A stretch of 7,246 bases of DNA from positions 1-7,246 of the forward strand of contig MFIX01000064.1 in the NCBI GenBank assembly GCA_001780825.1. Reading direction: 5' to 3'. The stretch comes from Candidatus Glassbacteria bacterium RIFCSPLOWO2_12_FULL_58_11 (GTDB lineage: Bacteria > Gemmatimonadota > Glassbacteria > GWA2-58-10). Of the stretch, positions 1-5,501 are shown in pieces. The position numbers were made by a program, and so were the translations under genes. Within the stretch, counting starts at the first letter, position 1. Each line of letters opens with the position of its first letter. The notes beneath the pieces are model-generated. The model did not search any database. It saw only the letters and a list, made by a program, of their open reading frames with translations, and was not told where the DNA came from.

Positions 1-3000
1 CTCGCCTGGTAAGGTTTGGGCACGAAAGCCTTTACGCCCCGCGAGGCCAGCTCATCCTCATCCTGGACCGAAAAACCGCTGGACATGATTACCCGCACCC
101 CGGGATTGAGACCCTTGAGCTTTTCGAACAGCTCGGGCCCGCCCATTCTGGGCATCACTATATCCAGCAGCACCAGGGCGATCCCGGACTGTTGCTCCTG
201 GTAGAGCTCCAGGGCTTTGGCGCCGCTCTCGGCGGTCAGGCACTTGTAGCCGTAGTCCTCCAGAATGCTGGCCACCAGGTTCAGGATCATCACCTCGTCA
301 TCCACCACCAGGACCGTCTCGGTGCCGCCTTTGACCCGGGCTTCATCTTTGACCGCCTCCCTGGCGCTCCCGGCGGAGCGGGGGAAATAAACCTTGAAAG
401 TGGTCCCCCGGCCCGGCTCGCTGTACACGTTTATCAATCCCAGGTGGTTCTTGACTATCCCGTAGACCACCGACAGGCCGAGGCCGGTGCCCTTGCCGAC
501 TTCCTTGGTGGTGAAAAACGGCTCGAAAATCCGCTTCTGCGTCTCGCTGTCCATTCCGCAGCCGCTGTCGCTGAAAGTGAGCAGGACGTAGGAGCCGGGC
601 TTGGCATAGATGTGGTTCTGGATGTAGTGCGGGTCGAGCTCGATGTTCTCGGTCCGGATGACGATCTTCCCGCCCCCGGGCATCGCGTCCCGCGCATTGA
701 CCGCCAGGTTCAGCAGGATCTGCTGGACCTGGGTGCTGTCCGCCTCTATCAGGTGCAGGTTCTGACCTGGCGCAGTGTCTATGGGGATAGCCGGACCGAT
801 AGTCCGCTTAAGGAAATTGAGCGACTGTTTGATAATCTCGTTCAGGTCCACCGGCTCCAGCTTGGGCGGCCTCTTGCGGCTGAATGTGAGCAGTTGCTTG
901 GCGATATCGGCGCCCCGCTGGGCCGCCTTCTCGATCTCGCCGGCCCTTTTTCTGTATTTTTCCGACAACCCCTGGTCCCGCGCCATCATGGAGGAATAGC
1001 CGAGCACCGTGGTGAGGATGTTGTTGAAATCGTGGGCCACCCCGCCGGCCAGGAGACCGATCGATTCCATTTTCTGCGCCTGGCGGAGCTGGTTTTCCAG
1101 CTCCAGCTCCTGGGTGATATCGCGCTTGACCGCCACGAAATTTGTGATCCGGCTCGCGGCATCTTTTACCGGGGAAATCGTGGCTTCCTCGGTGTACAAA
1201 GAGCCATCTTTTCTCTTGTTGATCAGGCGGCCTTTCCAGACCTGGCCCGACGTTATCGTCTCCCAGAGCTCCTTATAGAAGCGCTCCTCGTGCCGGCCGC
1301 TTTTCAGCAGGCTGGGATTTTGGCCCAGGGCTTCCGGTCTGGAATAACCGGTAGCCCTTTCAAAGGCCGGGTTGGTATAGATGATATTGCCTTTCGGGTC
1401 GGTGATGATTACCGCCTCCGCGGTCTGCTCGAACGCGGTCTCGAACAGGCGTCTAGCCTCTCCGGCGCGCTTGTGGGCCAGGGCGTTGACTACTATTTCG
1501 CCGAGCAGGGTCAGCAGCCGGATTTCCTCATCCCCGAAAGTCCTCTGTTCCCGCAAGGTGTCGAAGCCGATAAAACCGGCCAGCGAGCCTCCATAAATCA
1601 GAGGCAGGGCGGCCGGAGACTGAATACCCATCGTATTCATGAACTCTTTCTCAGCTGCGGCTTCAAGGGGAAGGTCATTTGTACTGGATACTATTATCGG
1701 CTCGAAGCGCTTGAGTTTCTCAAACCACCAGGGGAAGGTATTCAAAGGCTGATTTTGCCTGTCTTTAATTTGCACTTTTATGCCCCTGGCGCGCCATTCA
1801 TATATGTTCTCCACTTTTATCAGATCATCCGAGAACAGAAAAACAAGGCTGCGGTCCACCCCGATGAATTCCCCGAGCATCTGCAACACGCGGTCGACCC
1901 CACGGTCGATATCATCGTAAGAGAGGGTAATAAAAATATTCGAGCAGGCGCTGACCAGCTCCTCCACACGAAGCTTGTATTTCAGGGCGGACTGTGCTTT
2001 TTTCAGCTCGGAGATATCCCTTATGGTTGTGCGTATTCCAAGGATTTTTCCGGTGTCGTCCTGAACCGGCTTTTCATCTATCTGGCAGTCGATCGCCAGG
2101 CCGTCCTTGCAAATGAATTTGCGCTCGGCTGGCTGGAACTTTTTCCTGCCGGACATTTTAGCTTTGAAAGATATTCGGGAATCTTCCCTCTCCCCGGAGG
2201 CGATAAATTCGAACACAGGCCGTCCGAGCATTTCTTCAACGGTATAACCAAGCAATTCAGCCTCGGTGCGGTTGACTCTTATAATGATTCCCTCCCAGTC
2301 CGCCTCGTGGTAACCCACCGGCGCATCGTCATAGAGCTCGCGGTAGCGCTTTTCGCTTTCGCGCAGAGCTTCCTCCGCTTTCTTGCGCTCGGTGATGTCA
2401 AGCATGGCACCGATCATGCGCACTGCCTTGCCTTGCGCGTCGCGAAGGACATAGCCACGGTCTAGGACCAGAACATAGCTTCCATCGGCCTTCCGGAAAC
2501 GGTATTCGTCGTTCCAAAGTTTGTCTGCTGGGTTATTCGTAAGAGCAAAAAATTTTACTTCAACCCTTCGCCGATCCTCAGGATGAATACGCTCCACCCA
2601 CCAAGCGGCGGTTTGCGAGTGCTCCACGATGTCGGTCCAGCCGAAAACGACTGATCCAGCTTCATTCCAGCGCTGCGCATCATTGACAATATCCCAGTCC
2701 CATATTACATCATTGGTCGCCTTGAGGGCCAACCTCAGCCGCTCCTCGCTTTCCCGCAGCGCCCCCTCCGCTTTCTTGCGCTCGGTGATATCCCGCACCG
2801 TGGACTGCAGATAGATTTTCCCCTGATAAGTAAAGCGGCTGAGCAGCACCTCCGCGACAAACGGAAGGCCATTCTGTTTCAAGTGCGTCCATTCGAAAAA
2901 GTCGCTTCCGTTATCGAATGCTTTTTTAATATGTGCATCGGCGGCCTGGCGCGAATCACTCCCATCCGGCTGCAAGGCCGGTGATAATTCCGACGGGTGC

Positions 3001-4301
3001 TTGGCAAGGAATTGCTTTCTGGATGTACACCCGAAAATCTCAAGCGCCCTTTCGTTGCAATCAAGGAAACCATTGCTGTCAAGCACCATGACCGCATCGA
3101 ACGATGAATTAAATAATATGCGGTAGCGCTGTTCGCTCTCTTTAATGGTTTCCAGCAGAATCTTTTGCTTATTTTCCTGATTTATGGCATGCAAGGCAAA
3201 GCCGATGTCGCCACAGACCTCATTCAACATGCCGAGGCTGTCATCCTCCAGCAGTTCGCCGGCGGGCAGGGTGACTATAAGCAAACCATAGACAACTCCC
3301 GCGTGCTCCAACCTGGAGGAGATTGTCGAATTCTTCCCGCAGACCGAAATAAAAGGACAGCCCTCGCAACCGGCGTCTCGGCCTTTGAGATAGACGGCCC
3401 TTTCCTGCTCCAGGGTCTTTCTGAAAGAAGAGGGCAAATCATCCGGCTTTAAGCTTTCAAGCAGAGGAAGGAACTTTTCCCTCAGGCTGCTGTCCGCTGC
3501 TCCGGCCAGCTTGCCCGGTTCGCTGGTGAGAATAATCATGGCATTGGAAAAGCTTTTGGTGGAAATCAGAGTGTCGCATACCCCGTTAATCAGCCGGTTG
3601 AGGTCCTTTTCCCGGCAGATGAGCTGGTTGACGTTTCTGACGGCCAGGATAATGCTGTTGAGGAGCCTGATCCGGTAAGTCCGCTCCAATACCTTTTGCT
3701 CGAGCTGCGCATTTAAGGCTTTCAGCTCCGCATGCATTTTTTCCAGCTCTTGGTTCTTGCGCCCAATCTCCCGGCTTCTCTGGATGACATTGTCATAAGT
3801 GGAAAAAAGAAGGTCCAGAATCTGCAGGCGGTCCGAGTTTATCAGGTGTTTCTTCCCGGCGAAAAATATTTCTATTCCCAGGTTCGAAGTCTGGTTTTTC
3901 CGGATATTGCGGTTTACAAGAACGTACTCGATACGAGATAGGAGCGCTTTCTCCTCGTAAGGCTTGGTGAGAAAGTTATCCGCCCCGCTGGTGAGTCCGC
4001 GGATAATATCTTCCGGGTCCGACAGGGCCGACAGCAGCAGAATCGGAATATCCTTGAAGTGTTCATCCGACTTGATTATCCGGCAGAGCTCGAAACCATC
4101 CATCTCGGGCATGACAATGTCACTGATCATCAGTGTCGGTTTTTTCTTCCGGACTTCTTCGAGCGCCTCCCGGCCGTTGCAAGCGACTGAAACGCTGTAC
4201 TCATTCTGTTCCAGGAAATGCTGCAGCTTGATCGCCTGAGTCGGGCTGTCCTCAACGACTAGAATATCGATGTGATGGTCATTTTTTTTGCTTTTCACCA
4301 T
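1..4301 (-). CDS. Multi-sensor hybrid histidine kinase (REC-GAF-PAS-PAS-PAS-GAF-PAS-HisKA-HATPase-REC), 3' end missing
   Basis: A cytoplasmic hybrid sensor kinase. No membrane segment or signal peptide is visible in the 1433 codons present. Domains by residue: receiver 10-130 (acid pair E17/D18, phospho-acceptor D61, S91, K113); linker 136-175; coiled coil about 176-212; GAF-like 213-375 with C312, C315 and C321; PAS 388-508; PAS_3-type 518-640; PAS 648-768; GAF 778-945; PAS 950-1065; HisKA around 1073-1145 with H1090 in HDFNN; HATPase about 1187-1308 (N-box N1198/N1202, G1 DSGCGM at 1245, G2 GTGLGL at 1271, GRGTTF at 1298); second receiver from 1328 (D1334/D1335, acceptor D1380, S1407, K1429). 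The stop should lie within a few dozen codons beyond the left edge. ATG at 4301 is chosen because an AAGGAG site lies 7 nt upstream. All catalytic residues are present, so it should be active. The signals sensed are unknown. It follows cheB, which suggests input from the chemosensory pathway. Confidence 0.93.
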   Translation of the reverse strand, partial: MVKSKKNDHHIDILVVEDSPTQAIKLQHFLEQNEYSVSVACNGREALEEVRKKKPTLMISDIVMPEMDGFELCRIIKSDEHFKDIPILLLSALSDPEDIIRGLTSGADNFLTKPYEEKALLSRIEYVLVNRNIRKNQTSNLGIEIFFAGKKHLINSDRLQILDLLFSTYDNVIQRSREIGRKNQELEKMHAELKALNAQLEQKVLERTYRIRLLNSIILAVRNVNQLICREKDLNRLINGVCDTLISTKSFSNAMIILTSEPGKLAGAADSSLREKFLPLLESLKPDDLPSSFRKTLEQERAVYLKGRDAGCEGCPFISVCGKNSTISSRLEHAGVVYGLLIVTLPAGELLEDDSLGMLNEVCGDIGFALHAINQENKQKILLETIKESEQRYRILFNSSFDAVMVLDSNGFLDCNERALEIFGCTSRKQFLAKHPSELSPALQPDGSDSRQAADAHIKKAFDNGSDFFEWTHLKQNGLPFVAEVLLSRFTYQGKIYLQSTVRDITERKKAEGALRESEERLRLALKATNDVIWDWDIVNDAQRWNEAGSVVFGWTDIVEHSQTAAWWVERIHPEDRRRVEVKFFALTNNPADKLWNDEYRFRKADGSYVLVLDRGYVLRDAQGKAVRMIGAMLDITERKKAEEALRESEKRYRELYDDAPVGYHEADWEGIIIRVNRTEAELLGYTVEEMLGRPVFEFIASGEREDSRISFKAKMSGRKKFQPAERKFICKDGLAIDCQIDEKPVQDDTGKILGIRTTIRDISELKKAQSALKYKLRVEELVSACSNIFITLSYDDIDRGVDRVLQMLGEFIGVDRSLVFLFSDDLIKVENIYEWRARGIKVQIKDRQNQPLNTFPWWFEKLKRFEPIIVSSTNDLPLEAAAEKEFMNTMGIQSPAALPLIYGGSLAGFIGFDTLREQRTFGDEEIRLLTLLGEIVVNALAHKRAGEARRLFETAFEQTAEAVIITDPKGNIIYTNPAFERATGYSRPEALGQNPSLLKSGRHEERFYKELWETITSGQVWKGRLINKRKDGSLYTEEATISPVKDAASRITNFVAVKRDITQELELENQLRQAQKMESIGLLAGGVAHDFNNILTTVLGYSSMMARDQGLSEKYRKRAGEIEKAAQRGADIAKQLLTFSRKRPPKLEPVDLNEIIKQSLNFLKRTIGPAIPIDTAPGQNLHLIEADSTQVQQILLNLAVNARDAMPGGGKIVIRTENIELDPHYIQNHIYAKPGSYVLLTFSDSGCGMDSETQKRIFEPFFTTKEVGKGTGLGLSVVYGIVKNHLGLINVYSEPGRGTTFKVYFPRSAGSAREAVKDEARVKGGTETVLVVDDEVMILNLVASILEDYGYKCLTAESGAKALELYQEQQSGIALVLLDIVMPRMGGPELFEKLKGLNPGVRVIMSSGFSVQDEDELASRGVKAFVPKPYQA
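2347..2399 (-). repeat. Direct repeat copy B at the end of the second PAS domain
   Basis: A 53-base stretch matching 2740-2792 at 46 positions, with a perfect 25-base core (2372-2396 against 2765-2789). It encodes the DITERKKAEEALRESE linker that joins PAS domains. The two copies are exactly 393 bp (131 codons) apart, so they bracket one PAS domain in frame. Confidence 0.85.
2740..2792 (-). repeat. Direct repeat copy A at the start of the second PAS domain
   Basis: Partner of the repeat at 2347-2399. It encodes DITERKKAEGALRESEERL, the junction between the first and second PAS domains of the hybrid kinase. A fainter relative of the same linker (KESEQRYR) begins the first PAS near 3120-3145, where the ten bases CGGTAGCGCT of the plus strand recur from 2341-2350. 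Confidence 0.85.
3174..3665 (-). other. GAF-like sensor domain with a Cys-x2-Cys-x5-Cys cluster
   Basis: About residues 213-375 of the hybrid kinase. The opening (LLNSIILAVRNVNQLICREK) and the closing stretch (RLEHAGVVYGLLIV) match a GAF-type sensor family that I recall from environmental PAS/GAF kinases. Within it, GCEGCPFISVCG supplies C312, C315 and C321 (codons at 3366-3368, 3357-3359 and 3339-3341). Further cysteines are C229, C242 and C363. The cluster could bind a metal or cofactor, or act as a thiol redox switch. None of this is shown by sequence alone. Confidence 0.6.
3888..4274 (-). other. N-terminal receiver (REC) domain of the hybrid kinase
   Basis: This is a phospho-acceptor domain covering about residues 10-138 of the kinase. 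The visible motifs are ILVVEDS with E17/D18, SDIVMPEMDG with acceptor D61 (bases 4119-4121), LLSALSD with S91, and FLTKPY with K113. The full set of receiver residues is intact, so it should be phosphorylatable. A receiver placed ahead of the sensor domains receives phosphate from another kinase. The adjacent CheA is the obvious candidate donor, but that pairing is inferred from gene order only. Confidence 0.85.
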
Positions 4302-4308
4302 CGATGGA

Positions 4309-4314
4309 CTCCTT
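4309..4314 (-). promoter_or_regulatory. Ribosome binding site of the hybrid kinase
   Basis: AAGGAG on the minus strand, separated by 7 nt from the ATG at 4301. It fixes the start of the large kinase. The GTG that immediately follows as codon 2 would sit 10 nt from the site and is less likely. Confidence 0.8.
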
Positions 4315-4323
4315 GTTTATCAC

Positions 4324-4340
4324 CAGCCGATCAGCGGCCG
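4324..4340 (-). other. Small hairpin in the leader of the hybrid kinase
   Basis: CGGCCG (4335-4340) pairs with CGGCTG (4324-4329) around the 5-nt loop CTGAT, giving six pairs of which one is G-U. It ends 9 nt upstream of the AAGGAG ribosome binding site. It lies downstream of the putative promoter, so it would be in the leader RNA. It is too short and simple to be called a riboswitch. Confidence 0.25.
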
Positions 4341-4353
4341 ACTGTGCATCAAC

Positions 4354-4382
4354 TTTTTAATTCTCTGCCTGTTACCTGTCAA
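4354..4382 (-). promoter_or_regulatory. Possible sigma-70-type promoter for the hybrid kinase
   Basis: Minus strand: TTGACA (4377-4382), a 17-base spacer, then TAAAAA (4354-4359). The -35 is a perfect consensus and the -10 matches four of six bases. Transcription would start near 4347, giving a leader of about 46 nt before the ATG at 4301. It lies in the 120-bp gap between cheB and the kinase, the only sizeable intergenic stretch in the window. Chance occurrence cannot be excluded. Confidence 0.4.
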
Positions 4383-4402
4383 GCGGGAATATTTTTCCCC
4401 GC
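4383..4402 (-). other. Hairpin 20 nt downstream of cheB
   Basis: A 20-base inverted repeat on the minus strand: GCGGGGA pairs with TTCCCGC (seven pairs including one G-U) around a 6-nt loop. It starts 20 nt past the cheB stop. Only two T residues follow it before the putative -35 box, so it is not a good intrinsic terminator. It could attenuate read-through or stabilise the 3' end of the cheA-cheB message. Confidence 0.3.
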
Positions 4403-4421
4403 GCAGTTTATTCCGGGCCTC

Positions 4422-5483
4422 TCACTGGCCGGTGTTCTTTTTGCTCACCAGATTGATCAGCTCCCGGGCGATTTGTTCAGGAGGCAGAACAAATTGCGCC
4501 GCGCCCAATTTTACGGCTTCCCCCGGCATACCGAAAACGGCGCAGGATTCTTTGTTTTGCGCCAGGGTCACCGCGCCGCGCTCTTCCATCATTTTTAATT
4601 CTTTCACGCCATCGCTGCCCATGCCGGTCAGCAGCACGCCTGCCGCGCTAGGGCCATAATTGCGGGCGACCGTGCGAAAGAGGTAGGAGATTGAAGGGCG
4701 GAAAAAATTCTCTTTTTCATCCCGGCTGAGCGTTATCTGTCCGCTGCGGGAGACCCCGATGTTAAAATCGTCCGGAGCGAGATAAGCATGCCCGGGCAAC
4801 ATATACTCGCCCGCGGCGGCCAGGTGAACCGGAAAGCCGGTGCTTTGATTGAGCCAGTCCACCAAACCCCCGATAAAGCCTTCGGTAATATGCTGCACAA
4901 TGATAACCGGAGCGGGGAGATTGCCCGGCAAGAGCGAAAGAATTGTCTGAAGGACGAGCGGGCCGCCGGTGGAAGCGCCGATCGCGACCAGCTCTATCCC
5001 GGTCCGTCTCACCGGCGGCGCGGCCTGAGAGAGCAGCGCAGCGGAGTCTTTAGCCATTTGAAGGCGAGGCCGCCGGGTCACCACTTTCACTTCGGACATC
5101 TGTTTAACGGTCTGAATTATCTCTCGGGCGCTCTTCTCGTAGTCTGGATGGCCCAGGCCCTGCGGTTTCCGCAGGATAGAGACCGCTCCGGCTTCCAGGG
5201 CCTGAAACGTTTTTTTGATCTCGTCCGGCTCCCAACTGGCGCTAACGATGACAATCGGAGTCGGGCAGGTCTCCATGATCCGGCGGGTGGCCAGGAATCC
5301 ATTCATTTTCGGCATGTTTATATCCATGGTTATCACGTCCGGCCTGAGCCGTTTTGCCAGCTCGATCCCTTCCTGTCCATCGCCCGCCATCCCGGCCACT
5401 TTTAATTCAGGATCCTGCTCGAGGATAAATTTCATGTTTTCACGGACTACAAAAGAATCCTCGACAATAAGAACTTTAATCAA
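4422..5483 (-). CDS. cheB: CheB: chemoreceptor glutamate methylesterase / deamidase with receiver domain
   Basis: Removes methyl groups from glutamyl residues of chemoreceptors, resetting receptor sensitivity after CheA-dependent phosphorylation (family knowledge). 353 residues, close to E. coli CheB. The receiver is residues 1-120: acid pair E8/D9, phospho-acceptor D54 in ITMDINMP, S81, K106. A charged linker follows at 121-161. The catalytic domain is 162-348, with triad S171 (GASTGGP), H198 (IVQHI) and D291 (LLTGMGSDG), plus the closing CAVFGMPGEAVKLGAA motif. All catalytic residues are intact. It starts at a TTG (5481-5483) with AAGGA 8 nt upstream. The product begins directly at the first receiver strand (MIKVLIVEDS), so no better start exists. 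Only 18 bp separate it from the end of cheA, so the two are co-transcribed. Partner receptors and CheR are not in the window. Confidence 0.96.
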   Translation of the reverse strand: MIKVLIVEDSFVVRENMKFILEQDPELKVAGMAGDGQEGIELAKRLRPDVITMDINMPKMNGFLATRRIMETCPTPIVIVSASWEPDEIKKTFQALEAGAVSILRKPQGLGHPDYEKSAREIIQTVKQMSEVKVVTRRPRLQMAKDSAALLSQAAPPVRRTGIELVAIGASTGGPLVLQTILSLLPGNLPAPVIIVQHITEGFIGGLVDWLNQSTGFPVHLAAAGEYMLPGHAYLAPDDFNIGVSRSGQITLSRDEKENFFRPSISYLFRTVARNYGPSAAGVLLTGMGSDGVKELKMMEERGAVTLAQNKESCAVFGMPGEAVKLGAAQFVLPPEQIARELINLVSKKNTGQ

Positions 5484-5491
5484 GGGATATA

Positions 5492-5496
5492 TCCTT
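5492..5496 (-). promoter_or_regulatory. Ribosome binding site supporting the TTG start of cheB
   Basis: AAGGA on the minus strand, 8 nt before TTG at 5483, inside the 18-bp cheA-cheB gap. No in-frame ATG or GTG lies nearby, and the receiver fold begins at the second codon, so this site decides the unusual start. Confidence 0.75.
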
Positions 5497-5501
5497 ATGT
5501 A

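Noticed and set aside
192..2465. A 757-codon plus-strand open frame opposite the hybrid kinase.
   Set aside because: Its codons are in exact register with the sense codons, so it can stop only where the kinase uses TTA, CTA or TCA, which are rare here; it ends at a sense CTA. The translation shows no recognisable domain, while the minus strand encodes clear GAF, PAS, HisKA and receiver motifs.
1..4301. Several separate small genes or a broken pseudogene in the left half, suggested by short minus-strand open frames such as 2710-2892 and 2879-3097.
   Set aside because: One continuous frame from 4301 to the left edge reads through all domains in order with intact catalytic residues. The short frames are out of phase with it and their products match nothing.
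4324..4340. A riboswitch in the leader of the hybrid kinase.
   Set aside because: The leader would be only about 46 nt with a single 6-bp stem. There is no room for a known aptamer plus expression platform.
4383..4402. Calling the hairpin after cheB an intrinsic terminator.
   Set aside because: The stem is short with a G-U pair, and only two T residues follow on the minus strand. On the plus strand there is no upstream gene to terminate.
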